The notes: generated by a model not told the origin, from the sequence alone. DNA of 64,000 bases from Hanleya hanleyi (GCA_036873755.1 JAVTVY010019008.1:19663-83662); one strand, 5' to 3'; positions 1 to 9,639 are shown, counted from the stretch's first letter. Translations and numbers: made by a program.

Positions 1-1
1 A

Positions 2-853
2 TACGTACCCCACGCCTGTTTTGCGGAGAATGCCGACATCGTGACGTCGGCCCGTCGTCAAGGTGATCAAGACCCGAGTCAGGCCATCATCGGTGAATCT
101 TGGAAGTTGACGGGCAATGGTTACTATGGAAAAACGGTCACGAACCAGGATAAGCACGTGAACGTGAACATTTGTACTACTGCCCAAGCCCGCAAAAAAG
201 TGAATTCTCCTCTGTTTCGGTCCGTGGAGGTCATTGATGACGACACCTATGAAGTCACTTCAGCCAAGAAGACTATCCGTTACAACCTACCCCTGCAGAT
301 TGGATGTATGGTATACCAGGTGGCCAAGCTGAGGATGCTGCAGTTTCTGTATGATTTCATGGGTGTGTATTTTAATCCATCAGACTGGCAACTCATGGAG
401 ATGGATACGGACTCGGCCTACATGGCCGTCTCTAATGCGGATTGGGAGTCCCTGGTGAAACCCGAGTTACGTACCCAGTATGAAGCGGAGCGGGACCAGT
501 GGCTACCTCGACGTGACCATTACCAGTACGATAAGCGTACGCCGGGCCTCTTCAAGCTGGAGTGGAGTGGGGATGCTATGATTGGGCTCTCCTCCAAGAC
601 GTATTACTGTTACGGGGGAGACGAAAATAAGTTTAGCTGCAAAGGGGTGAGCCGGCGCGATCCCAACATCGACAAAGCCTTGTACTTGAACGTGCTGCAA
701 AGCCAGGCCAGTGCGAGTGGCACTAACCGAGGATTTCGTGTGGTGGACCACCAGATGCGGACGTACATTCAGCAGCGAGACGCCTTTACTTTCTTTTACC
801 CGAAACGGAAAGTGTTGGCCGATGGTGTGAGCACCACTTACTTGGACTTGTGA
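2..853 (+). CDS. Family B DNA polymerase, C-terminal part, virus-like or Polinton-like (5' end outside window)
   Basis: The frame is already open at base 2 and ends at TGA 851-853, so about 283 C-terminal residues are present and the N-terminus lies outside the window. Seen: a template/dNTP-binding motif of the KxxGNxxYGK kind (nt 104-133) and the metal-binding DTDS of polymerase motif C (nt 404-415). A later block with SKTYY and KFSCKG is one I associate with protein-primed-type PolB of Polintons/adintovirus-like elements. No intron or stop interrupts it. The role would be replication of a virus-like element, not host replication. A tRNA gene and a zinc-finger gene follow on the same strand. 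No integrase, capsid or protease gene is visible here, so autonomy cannot be judged. The assignment to PolB is strong; the exact element group (Polinton, adintovirus or other endogenous viral DNA) is inference. Confidence 0.85.
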   Translation, partial: YVPHACFAENADIVTSARRQGDQDPSQAIIGESWKLTGNGYYGKTVTNQDKHVNVNICTTAQARKKVNSPLFRSVEVIDDDTYEVTSAKKTIRYNLPLQIGCMVYQVAKLRMLQFLYDFMGVYFNPSDWQLMEMDTDSAYMAVSNADWESLVKPELRTQYEAERDQWLPRRDHYQYDKRTPGLFKLEWSGDAMIGLSSKTYYCYGGDENKFSCKGVSRRDPNIDKALYLNVLQSQASASGTNRGFRVVDHQMRTYIQQRDAFTFFYPKRKVLADGVSTTYLDL

Positions 854-901
854 ACAATGTCGAACTATAACTGTTGATACACCACTTAAAAAACTGTAAA
901 A

Positions 902-986
902 GTCAGGATGGCCGAGTGGTCTAAGGCGCCGGTATTAAGTGCTGGTCGGCGAAGAGCTGGCGTAGGTTCGAATCCTACTCCTGACA
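902..986 (+). tRNA. tRNA-Leu (anticodon TAA)
   Basis: An 85-nt cloverleaf: acceptor GTCAGGA pairs 7/7 with TCCTGAC. The D arm is GCC/GGC, and a 5-bp anticodon stem with G-U pairs closes loop ATTAAGT (anticodon TAA). A long variable arm is as expected for tRNA-Leu, and the T arm is a perfect GTAGG-TTCGAAT-CCTAC. A and B box promoter sequences are intact. It has no intron and no encoded CCA. It starts 48 bp after the DNA polymerase stop codon, on the same strand, so it is either carried by the element or marks a very close insertion. Confidence 0.85.
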
Positions 987-1446
987 GAATTTTTTGGACC
1001 TTAACCCTACTATTTGTACTCTGTATTCTATTTGTACATATTCTACCTTCTTGTTGACTTAAATAAAAAAAAAAGTCAAACCCCTCATTTTTTGTGTTTT
1101 TTCATCAATTTTATTCAACATCAATGAACGTCAGAACAACAACGTCATAACAATAACGTGATAAAAAAACAAGTGGCCTGCGCGCAGTGCATTTAAGTTA
1201 ACCAGAGAAATGGAGCATGCACATTAAAACGAGAGGCCGTCCAGTCATAGACGAGGACATCACGGTCTTCGGCTTGACAATAATCATCAAACATGTGTAC
1301 GATGGTTGGCATAGAATGTCCTCTACTCCGGTGAGTGAGATAAAACACACACGCGCGCAATGCGGCTCAGTCGTACACCAGTACACCAGTCTTGGATCCT
1401 CGACTTGGGGTAGAGTGTGCTAAAAATAGATTACCAGCTAGCGTGC
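987..1446. other. Intergenic stretch between tRNA-Leu and zinc-finger gene
   Basis: AT-rich at first (poly-A and T-rich around 1060-1110), then mixed. The short open frames of 60-70 codons around 1200-1420 lie on both strands, lack motifs and look like chance. The right end is the promoter region of the downstream zinc-finger gene. Confidence 0.5.
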
Positions 1447-1454
1447 TATAAAAG
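1447..1454 (+). promoter_or_regulatory. TATA box of the zinc-finger gene
   Basis: TATAAAAG lies 43 bp upstream of the ATG at 1498, a compact core-promoter arrangement with a very short leader, as in virus-like genes. The same TATAAAAG occurs upstream of the minus-strand orphan ORF (7377-7370). Confidence 0.6.
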
Positions 1455-1497
1455 GGAAGCGGCCTTGCCGTTTCATCAGACACTGTCAACCACCAAG

Positions 1498-2421
1498 ATG
1501 TTCACTTGCACAACTTGCCAGAAGCAGTTTACTCGCCCAGAAGATTTACGACGCCACGAGGCCTCCATCCACAACGGCGCACGGTATACTTGTATAACCT
1601 GCGCACGGTCATTTAATCGGGAGGATCAGTTACTGCGCCACGAACGTTCAATTCATGGGCCACCCAAGCGTCCATGCGAGGATTGTGGTCAACGCTTCAA
1701 ACGCCGCAGTCAGTTGCTACGACACCAACGGTTGGTTCATGGTCCGTCTCTACGGTTTGAGCGACAACTTCCTACTGAAGAGGAGCCGCGGAAGGTCAGA
1801 CCCAGTGAAGATAAGCCCGGGGAGACGAACGCCAATGGTGATGCGATGAAGGAGAGCCCGCCTATACCCACAGTTCAGAAGAGCCTGGGTATCCAGCCGG
1901 ACCCCAGCGTTACGGTTTCGAGTCATACGCCTGACAACATCGAACATTTTCTGGGCGATATCTTACAGGACAACCATCCAGTGAGTGACATCGATCGGCG
2001 CCATTGGTCCATGACACGGCACTGTTTCCACCCTCATGGCCCTATTCAAGATATTTACAATTTTCCACTGACCAACCGCACCTGTCTACGCAGCTACGTG
2101 GAAGCCATCTTCAAAGATCAAACTACGGCCTTTAAATTGAATGTCGCTTTCGGATACATCTTACGTAACAAAAAGACGGGCCAGTTACGGTATTATTATC
2201 CCGGCAATAATATCTATGTGTCTGACCAGCCGTTCACCATCATTAACCGGGGGTCACTAGAGACGATGCTGGAGATACTGGACACCGTGGAACTCTTGAG
2301 ATGGGCACATCGTCAACGCCCCAACACACAATGTGTGGTAGAGAGGGTAACCAATATCACGTTTTTCCTGACCAAGCTGACCGACCACCACCATCGGTTG
2401 AATGCGTCACCTGCGCACTGA
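1498..2421 (+). CDS. C2H2 zinc-finger protein (three fingers) of the virus-like element
   Basis: 307 codons. The ATG at 1498 is chosen because it is the first after the TATA box and starts just before finger 1; the upstream in-frame extension has no support. Seen: three consecutive C2H2 fingers at about residues 4-25, 32-54 and 61-83, each CxxC...HxxxxH, joined by short linkers. A charged linker follows (~90-145), then a ~150-residue domain rich in aromatic and basic residues with no name I can assign. From memory, such a finger-plus-domain arrangement occurs near PolB genes of virus-like elements in invertebrate genomes, which fits the polymerase upstream. The likely role is DNA binding in element replication or transcription; this is inference. 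No introns, frame intact, poly(A) signal at 2521. A host transcription factor is less likely given the compact, intronless layout. Confidence 0.8.
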   Translation: MFTCTTCQKQFTRPEDLRRHEASIHNGARYTCITCARSFNREDQLLRHERSIHGPPKRPCEDCGQRFKRRSQLLRHQRLVHGPSLRFERQLPTEEEPRKVRPSEDKPGETNANGDAMKESPPIPTVQKSLGIQPDPSVTVSSHTPDNIEHFLGDILQDNHPVSDIDRRHWSMTRHCFHPHGPIQDIYNFPLTNRTCLRSYVEAIFKDQTTAFKLNVAFGYILRNKKTGQLRYYYPGNNIYVSDQPFTIINRGSLETMLEILDTVELLRWAHRQRPNTQCVVERVTNITFFLTKLTDHHHRLNASPAH

Positions 2422-2520
2422 TGAATACCATAACATGCCGCACATACTCTCTATGTCTACATGCTGATCGTTGACTTGAGCTCAGTAAACCCTTGTACCT
2501 AATGTGACGGTGCGTTAAAT

Positions 2521-2526
2521 AATAAA
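2521..2526 (+). terminator. Poly(A) signal AATAAA after the zinc-finger gene
   Basis: A canonical AATAAA 100 bp beyond the stop codon at 2421, followed by a T-rich/GT-rich stretch. Position and orientation fit the zinc-finger transcript. Confidence 0.55.
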
Positions 2527-2685
2527 ACATGGTGTTTGATATTTCAATTTGTTTTGCTGTGAACATACTAAACATACCCAGGGCGGTTCCCCCAGCCTGG
2601 GTATGATGTAACATTGGGGATAATAAAATATATAAACATTGCTGAACTTGTTGTTATTCACGACAACCGCTATCCGATTGTATAA

Positions 2686-2786
2686 TACTCCGCGCGCGCG
2701 CGCACTGCCGGTGATGACACGCGTGCGCGCGCTGCGGCCGGGCCGGTGGGGGGCCGGTGCGGGCCGGGGCGGGCCGGGCCGATTTC
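2686..2786. other. Extremely G+C-rich block with CG alternation
   Basis: About 100 bp dominated by alternating CGCGCG runs and then GGCC/GGGCC repeats, in otherwise AT-rich DNA. It has potential for Z-DNA or strong secondary structure. It sits ~70-170 bp inside the putative element end at 2889. No gene is supported here. Confidence 0.6.
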
Positions 2787-2854
2787 GGTCACGTCGCCTC
2801 ATCCTGATCGTATATACTCCTGTAAAATAGAGCCGATTTTATTTCTTTGGAGGG

Positions 2855-2889
2855 GCAAGGTCAATAGGACTTGCGCTTTTTATACTACT
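2855..2889 (+). repeat. Terminal-repeat-like sequence A (right-end orientation, ...TATACTACT)
   Basis: GGTCAATAGG, a short spacer, then GCTTTTTATACTACT. The same arrangement (GGTCAATG..., AATT, GCTTT, TATACTACT) is found at 8531-8568 and at both ends of the element 12529-15056. It ends in CT, i.e. AG when read as a left end, as Polinton termini do. It may be the right terminus of the block carrying PolB and the zinc-finger gene, or an internal copy. No partner left end is visible in the window. Confidence 0.5.
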
Positions 2890-4957
2890 AAAATGTGAAG
2901 TAGATTACATCTTACATAGGCCTTAAGGTCGTGATATGCATATGAAGTATTCTGGGGCATGGTCAGTACTTCCCAATTTTCCCATTGTCTACTACTCGCC
3001 GATTTTTTATTTCTTTATTTTTTATTGATTTTATTTATTTATTTATTTATTTTTTCTCCGTTTTATTGTCGAATGCAGGTATTCAAATGATTTGACAAAT
3101 GGTAGTCTACAAACGATGTAAACATAAGGAAAATTATTTGAGAAACTGTAGTTTGTTTCAATCAGCTGGTATGCAAAAAAATCTCATAGCGGCGTTCCAG
3201 GACAGCTTCAACACTGGACGCAAATTGTTTCCTGCAAGATAATAAAATAAAAAAGGGGAGAAAAAACTCCGCGCAAGTGGGACTCGAACCCAGGTGTTCT
3301 CGATCAACAGCTCAATGCGTTTCCATTGAGCCACGACCATGTTGCTTTATAAAGATGTTAACTTCAACCAGAGTTGTATGGTTGGAATAATTCATTTGTT
3401 CATTTGAATTAACGTGGTACTACCACGATAAAAAACATGCTAAAAAAATAACCAGGCCAACCCAAAGATAATATATGCCACCCTACGCTACGTAACTGTT
3501 GCTAAAACCATATAAGGGGGTTCCCGGTAAATTTGAACAAATGATGACGTCATGACCGAAATATCAACAACGCAGTTTCTACCGAGGCCGTGTCTTGGCC
3601 AAAACCGCGATAATGTCGGTGTGAATTTCAATGGATGTAGGCGAAATAAACGTAAGCTATCCTTCTATCACACACACACACAAACTCATGTTGGCCGCTC
3701 TCAAATTTTCGTACAGGCCTTATTTTCCGAACTTGTGCGAGCCGTGTGCACGAAAACTAGGTGCGAAATCAGGCATATTTTCTCATCGCATGGGCGGAAA
3801 CAACTGCCGATCTAAGCAAAAATATTACCTCAGAGGCAGCAACCGAGGCAGCAAGGTAAGCCTGAACAATTATATTTTCAATGAATACAAGGTTGTCTTG
3901 AGAAATATATCTCAAAATATGATTAATTAATGATTTTCCATCATGACAAACGAACACCGACTTCCAACAAATATGGCGGCGGGTATTCGAAGCTCGAAGT
4001 CAGAAAATTGCCAAACTTCAAAAATTCAGATCTCATCAATCAGAACGTCTTATGTGCTCACAGTTATTGACTATATCGTAAAATATGTATACTTGCTAAC
4101 CTTAGTTGGATTCGTCATGAAATCATTTAGAAATAAGTAATTCGAGCACTTTTTGTGACACAGCAAAACGAAGATGACAGCCGTTTCCCTATATACGCTG
4201 CGATGGTTTACACGAAAAACCGGCTCAGCTATAAAAATCCATATCTCCGTAAATATGAAATGTCCAAACATTTTACGTCAAGACAATATTCTCTTATATG
4301 TGTACTTCCTGTTTCCCGCAGGAATTTATGCAATATAAATTCTTTCCGCAATAAACTTACAATTTACTGGCAATGGTAACGAAATTCTCCGTCTCAATTT
4401 GAGCTTCTTGTACGTCGGCGGAACGCCAAGATCAAAGAGCGCGTGCAGCAACGTAGCAGAGCACGTGAGGGTCTAAATATAGATCGTTTGTTTACATATA
4501 TCAGCTGATCGTGTCTGATATATAACAAACAATACCTTATAACAACAGTACTTTCCGTAATATCTGAATAGTTGATACTCGACCAAGAATTAATTATGAC
4601 AGAAAAATTGAAGAGATTGTGACGTCACCCAGGAATGAGACGCTGGAAGAAATTTTGTGTTTCTTTTCCAATTTTAAACCGGTGTCATTTTGCAATAAAT
4701 GCGAGTGCACGTATAAAATTTATTTGAAGTTGAACTGGGGCAACTGATCGTGTAGCATTTAAAAATTTAGAAGGGTAGCGGTAGACTAAGCCACTATTTT
4801 AATGATTTGATCGATTTTTAGACGCGTAACGTTATGGTTAGGGTAGTGTAGAAAACCCGGTACACTGGAAATAAATCGGTTTTCCTGGATAAAAATACGT
4901 CAAGTATGTTCCTCACAGCCTTATAATGTCACCCTGAAAATTGCAGCTGGTTTATAG
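2890..4957. other. Noncoding stretch
   Basis: Apart from a tRNA-like relic (3267-3340), I see no gene. It is AT-rich with poly(T)/ATTT runs near 3000-3060 and short chance open frames at 3550-3960 and 3940-4380 without motifs. A CA microsatellite (~3669-3682) is present. Confidence 0.5.
3267..3340 (-). pseudogene. tRNA-like relic with A and B boxes
   Basis: Read on the minus strand, GTGGCTCAATGG (A-box-like) is followed by GGTTCGAGTCC (B box), with a 7-bp GCTCAAT/ATTGAGC stem. The acceptor ends do not pair, the T stem is imperfect and the anticodon loop lacks a clear U33. It is therefore a degenerate tRNA or the head of a SINE, not a working tRNA. Confidence 0.5.
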
Positions 4958-5109
4958 AAAGAAAACTAGGAAATTTTATCGTATCACACGGCTACGGTAA
5001 CACAGCACTATACAGTGTGCAGACAAATGTGAGTACAGCTATGGGTGTCAAATGGGGGTGTGTTACCGTAGCCCCGTGTGATACGATAAAATTTCCTAGT
5101 TTTCTTTTC
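4958..5109. mobile_element. Palindromic MITE-like element
   Basis: Two ~47-bp arms, 4958-5004 and 5059-5109, are nearly perfect reverse complements (both contain TCGTATCACACGG or its complement) around a ~54-bp centre. No coding capacity. Target duplications are not clear. Confidence 0.65.
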
Positions 5110-5228
5110 GATAAACATGCTGCAGTGAACTCACATTTATTGCAAAAAATGAGACCGGTTTAAAGTTGAGAAAATAAAAACACAAAAACATTTTTAGCAG
5201 GTACCACCATCTTGGACCCACTCACACT

Positions 5229-5379
5229 GGCCGCCATTTTGGTCCCACCACCTCCACCACCCACAAGGCCGCCATTTTGGTCCCACCACCTCCACCACCC
5301 ACAAGGCCGCCATTTTGGTCCCACCACCTCCACCACCCACAAGGCCGCCATTTTGGTCCCACCACCTCCACCACCCACA
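5229..5379 (+). repeat. Four-copy 37-bp satellite with GCCGCCATTTTGG core
   Basis: Four near-identical units of about 37 bp (GCCGCCATTTTGG plus a CCACC/TCCACCACCCACAA tail). It is the same family and orientation as the 27-copy array at 7388-8409, on the opposite (3') side of the 447-codon ORF. Confidence 0.9.
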
Positions 5380-5404
5380 GAACGCCTAGACTATAAATAA
5401 CGCG

Positions 5405-5875
5405 TAGTATGTTGATTGAATTTTTTTTAATACAATTATCTTTTGCAAAAGAATGAACACTAACAGCCATTTTTTGAATTTTCTACTATTTTTATTAACA
5501 CAAATACAATGAACGTGTTCACCAGACTCTGGGTATTGAATTTTAATACAATTATACGCTATGAAGGCGCTTCAATGCACATAGAATGAACATAAAATGA
5601 ACATAGTGTAGGAATACGTCAGGAGAGAAGCCGTATTTTCAGCTTGAGCAAGACTGGCAGATGATAATGTCTGAATGTTCCAATGCAATAAGACTTGAAA
5701 ATGTTCAATATTTATACAACAAGACAATAGAATGAACGTCTTCAACTCTGAGTATTGAATTTTAATACAATTAACAGTAAAAACTCTGAGTATTGAATTT
5801 TTAATACAATTATACGCTATCAAGCCGCTTCAATGAACGTGTAGGAATACGGTAAATGTTTTTCAACACCAGACT
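5405..5875. repeat. Degenerate repeats around TTGAATTTTAATACAATTA
   Basis: The palindrome-like phrase TTGAATTTTAATACAATTA recurs about four times (near 5417, 5537, 5755 and 5790) with recurring 'caatgaacgtgtaggaatac'-like pieces. It forms the 3' flank of the minus-strand ORF; no clear AATAAA for that ORF was found. Confidence 0.55.
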
Positions 5876-5878
5876 TGT

Positions 5879-7222
5879 TCAATAGTTATGCAACAAGACT
5901 TGTTTGAACTCATTATCGTCTTTCCGCCCCTGGTGCACGTAGATGTAGATAGCAATCTGTTCACGTGGAGTTCTGGGAGCGCAGGCAGCTTCCATTGCCA
6001 GGGCAATTTGCTCCTCGGTCACGCCCTGTAGTGCCTCAGTAATGAGCGCGTATGAGGGTACACTATTCTCCACACACGTATGCATGTTTATCGGACTGTT
6101 GTTCCCACAGCCTGCACATGCTTCGATACGCAAGTGTCGAATGCGAGGTCTGACATGATCCAGGACTGTGTCGATGTATTTCTTACAAATATACTGATTC
6201 ACCTGGTCAGACAGGGCTTCATGAATTGTAGCTGTGAGACTCTGCAGCTTCCGCCACGCCGTTATTTTCAAGGTGACACCCTGAGGACAAGGAACACGCT
6301 CTTGCGTATCTAACCTCATTTTCCATTTGCGGATATGCACCAGGAGCTGGTCGTTGAAATAGGCACAGCTGACAAAGATGTCGTCACCCACATAAAATTT
6401 CGCTTCGTCACTCCCCTGGTCGCGAATAACCGCATCGATGGCGTAATCAAGGGCCTCTAGTTTTTGCCAGGTGTCGTACGTCAAGGCAATATGCCTAGCT
6501 GGTCTGTCCTTAAAGGCCGGTGCGTTAAAATGCACTTCTTCGTCTTTGACACTCACAGTTAAATAGGCTGAGAGCTCCCAAATGTTCGTGTGGGCTGCCT
6601 GGTAGGCCTGCTGGATAATGTTATTGATCACAGACATAGGAAGTTGCACCTCTTCTTCTTCTTTCACGGGCTCAGGCACTTGCTGGGGTACTGGCTGAAG
6701 CACTGGCTCAGGTATTTCTAAAGGCGTTAGTCGGGGCCGTTTGGGTCGTGCAGCGCGTTTGGCAGGTACACCAGACGCTGGGTGCGTACGTTTGCTAGCT
6801 GTACGCTCTTCGGTGGTATCCATGGCTAAGATATCATCATCTTGTATAACGTGGGTTTCAAGTAGATCTGCTAGTTCTTCATTTCCCGTCTTCTTCAATC
6901 CCGCCACGAAGGCTAGAAATGCATAGGGGGTAGAGCGCAGTACACCATCGATGAGGGCTGTGTTTTGTGCTGAAGTGGTTTTCTCAGCCATGATTTCTTC
7001 GACACGCTGTTTCAGGAGTATGTTTGCCTCCATAAGGAAATCACATAATTCGCCCACATGCGGCATCTCATCAATGAGGCGAACACGGTACTTTCGAAGC
7101 TTCACTTGGTAGGATGACTCAATGACTGTGGGCTCAGGCTGGTGAGTAACTGCTACGGAGTAATAGTCTGGTGAATTTGCACTGGTAAAATGAAAAAAAG
7201 TAAAAGGTTCTCCACAGCTCAT
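5879..7222 (-). CDS. Orphan 447-aa protein, virus-like context
   Basis: Intact intronless minus-strand frame. The start is the ATG at 7222-7220; the frame is open further upstream but has no earlier ATG. I do not recognise the protein. Visible: an N-terminal ~120 residues of helical character, an acidic stretch, then a basic patch near residues 152-162 (AKRAARPKRPR, a plausible nuclear signal). A Pro/Glu-rich segment with PVPxxVPEP repeats follows, then a ~170-residue globular region, and a C-terminal cysteine cluster CAGCG...HTC near residues 367-382 that could bind zinc. It is flanked on both sides by one ~37-bp satellite and has TATAAAAG 148 bp upstream. The size, compactness and neighbouring PolB block suggest a gene of the virus-like element; function is unknown. 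Frame length and codon-like character make chance unlikely. Confidence 0.7.
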   Translation of the reverse strand: MSCGEPFTFFHFTSANSPDYYSVAVTHQPEPTVIESSYQVKLRKYRVRLIDEMPHVGELCDFLMEANILLKQRVEEIMAEKTTSAQNTALIDGVLRSTPYAFLAFVAGLKKTGNEELADLLETHVIQDDDILAMDTTEERTASKRTHPASGVPAKRAARPKRPRLTPLEIPEPVLQPVPQQVPEPVKEEEEVQLPMSVINNIIQQAYQAAHTNIWELSAYLTVSVKDEEVHFNAPAFKDRPARHIALTYDTWQKLEALDYAIDAVIRDQGSDEAKFYVGDDIFVSCAYFNDQLLVHIRKWKMRLDTQERVPCPQGVTLKITAWRKLQSLTATIHEALSDQVNQYICKKYIDTVLDHVRPRIRHLRIEACAGCGNNSPINMHTCVENSVPSYALITEALQGVTEEQIALAMEAACAPRTPREQIAIYIYVHQGRKDDNEFKQVLLHNY

Positions 7223-7227
7223 ACAAG

Positions 7228-7274
7228 CAGGCAAGCAGGCTGGACAGGCAGGCAGGCAGTCAGGCAGTCAGGCT

Positions 7275-7309
<35 letters not shown>

Positions 7310-7326
7310 CTGGTCAGGTGAGTCAG
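7228..7326. repeat. CAGG microsatellite
   Basis: Imperfect (CAGG)n/(CAGT)n run immediately upstream of the ORF start at 7222, i.e. within its presumed 5' leader. Confidence 0.85.
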
Positions 7327-7369
7327 GCAGGTAGTGCAATGAATACACCCACCCCTAAAAAATCGCCTC

Positions 7370-7377
7370 CTTTTATA
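7370..7377 (-). promoter_or_regulatory. TATA box upstream of the orphan ORF
   Basis: TATAAAAG on the minus strand, 148 bp before the ATG at 7222 and directly abutting the 27-copy satellite (7388 onward). The satellite would thus sit where upstream promoter elements normally lie. Confidence 0.5.
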
Positions 7378-7387
7378 CGTTTTTCTA

Positions 7388-8409
7388 CAATCCGCCATTT
7401 TGGTCCCACCACCTCCACCACCCACAAGCCGCCATTTTGGTCCCACCACCTCCACCACACCACAAGCCGCCATTTTGGTCCCACCACCTCCACCACACCA
7501 CAAGCCGCCATTTTGGTCCCACCACCTCCACCACACCACAAGCCGCCATTTTGGTCCCACCACCTCCACCACACCACAAGCCGCCATTTTGGTCCCACCA
7601 CCTCCACCACACCACAAGGCCGCCATTTTGGTCCCACCACCTCCACCACACCACAAAGCCGCCATTTTGGTCCCACCACCTCCACCACCCACAAGCCGCC
7701 ATTTTGGTCCCACCACCTCCACCCCACCACAAGCCTCCATTTTGGTCCCACCACCTCCACCACACCACAAGGCCGCCATTTTGGTCCCACCACCTCCACC
7801 ACACCACAAGCCGCCATTTTGGTCCCACCACCTCCACCACACCACAAGCCGCCATTTTGGTCCCACCACCTCCACCACACCACAAGGCCGCCATTTTGGT
7901 CCCACCACCTCCACCACACCACAAGCCGCCATTTTGGTCCCACCACCTCCACCACACCACAAGCCGCCATTTTGGTCCCACCACCTCCACCACCCACAAG
8001 CCGCCATTTTGGTCCCACCACCTCCACCACACCACAAGGCCGCCATTTTGGTCCCACCACCTCCACCACACCACAAGGCCGCCATTTTGGTCCCATCACC
8101 TCCATCACACCACAAGCCGCCATTTTGGTCCCACCACCTCCACCACACCACAAGGCCGTCATTTTGGTCCCACCACCTCCACCACACCACAAGCCGCCAT
8201 TTTGGTCCCACCACCTCCACCACCGGCCGCCATTTTGGTCCCACCACCTCCACCACCCACAAGCCGCCATTTTGGTCCCACCACCTCCACCACCCACAAG
8301 GCCGCCATTTTGGTCCCACCACCTCCACCACCCACAAGCCGCCATTTTGGTCCCACCAACTCCACCACCCACAAGCCGCCATTTTGGTCCCACCACCTCC
8401 ACCTCCCAC
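7388..8409 (+). repeat. 27-copy satellite (36-38 bp) with YY1-like GCCGCCATTTTGG core
   Basis: I count 27 units of 36-38 bp, nearly all keeping GCCGCCATTTTGGTCCCACC; the tail alternates between ACCCACAA and ACACCACAA. The core matches the consensus bound by YY1 in animals (known motif). Long open frames on both strands (up to ~390 codons) reflect the repeat and are not genes. The array lies upstream of the minus-strand ORF. Confidence 0.95.
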
Positions 8410-8530
8410 AATGACCCCTGTGACCCCTGTTCACATGCCTTCATCACGTGATCGTCATGGGAAACCCCCACTGGGGAATCCCCCACTGGGAAACCCCGCC
8501 CCACTTCCGCCTCAATGTGACGTCATTAAG

Positions 8531-8568
8531 TAGGTCAATGTGAACCAATTTAGCTTTTGTATACTACT
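8531..8568 (+). repeat. Terminal-repeat-like sequence B (right end)
   Basis: TAGGTCAATGTGA, AATT, GCTTTTGTATACTACT: closely matches the right terminus of the 12529-15056 element. It is probably the right end of the element carrying the orphan ORF and satellite. The following 6 bp are CACCAT; a matching left end was not found. Confidence 0.55.
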
Positions 8569-9639
8569 CACCATACACCGTGTGTTGAGGAATTGTTGTA
8601 ATGAAGCTTCATATTTCGGGTTCGATTAACGCTTAATGACAATTCACAACAAAGAAGTATACCGGATCACTGGACTCACAAACCAGTGCAATTCCACTGT
8701 AGGTCTATCCATTTTTAAAAAATAACCATTACCCGTTATCAAAGATTCTGATGTTTCATGAACACGAAGGTGATGGGTCAGTAGTGTGCAAAGGGGTCTT
8801 TCACTCTCTATGCCCAATCCACACGAAGCTGCATTTGTGGAGATATCGGTCAAAATGCCGCTATTCCAACTACATCTGTATGCAACCATAACATGACGTT
8901 TTACGTCGATCGGTGACGTCCGACACAGAAAACAGACGCGCAAAGACCACAAGAACTCCGGGAAAAGTTGTTCAACTCGAAAAGACAACCATACATGTTA
9001 AAGACAAACGTGCGGTCGATTAGAATTCATATTTCCAGCATTTTGTCTATATTAACATTGGAAATGTTGTAGTGTTATTGTTTACATATAGACACACTGC
9101 AAGATTTCCAATGTAGGTAGATTGTGGAACAAAACCCAACAGGATAATAAATCCTCCGTAGATTCGCGAATATACAGGAAATATTCACGGAATCCATCAA
9201 AGGGCCTGGTACGTTAAGGTGGACAAACCGCCCCAGGTGAGGTACGATTGTAGATGAAAAATGAAACTTAAAATACGAAATGCTCGTCTCGATTAGCATA
9301 AACTATGATATTTTTTTTAACTCTCTTTTAAATATTGGGAGCATGAGTTCCATGGTTTTTCAACAAGAGCTCTCCAAAGTGGTATAGGTTTGTGTGAAAT
9401 TGGCAGTTTTGGGTTGAAAAAGCACGGTTTGCCTATCTGTAAATATATGAAGATAAACTGTAACCACAAAAATATTCACACATAACAGTCCTCTTTTGAA
9501 TCCCTAGTTGTTCAACAAAGCACGTTTTGGTTATCGTTTATCTTCATATAAAAAAATGAAACTTTATGGAATATTGGTTTTGGTCATTTGGTGTTCAGTT
9601 TCAAATACGATAATTGAAGCAATGTTAAATGTACGAGTA
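8569..9639. other. Noncoding stretch
   Basis: No gene supported. Short open frames (e.g. 8644-8988 minus) show no motif or splice context. Confidence 0.45.

Noticed and set aside
3267..3340. Functional tRNA on the minus strand
   Set aside because: A and B boxes are present but the acceptor and anticodon arms do not fold properly.
7219..8533. Five overlapping long open frames (230-396 codons) with His/Pro or Gly/Trp-rich products
   Set aside because: All arise from the 37-bp satellite, are open in several frames on both strands, and have no non-repetitive sequence except the flank.
2855..8568. One complete Polinton between the two terminal-like sequences
   Set aside because: Both terminal sequences are in the same (right-end) orientation, so they cannot be the two inverted ends of a single element; no partner left end or integrase is visible.
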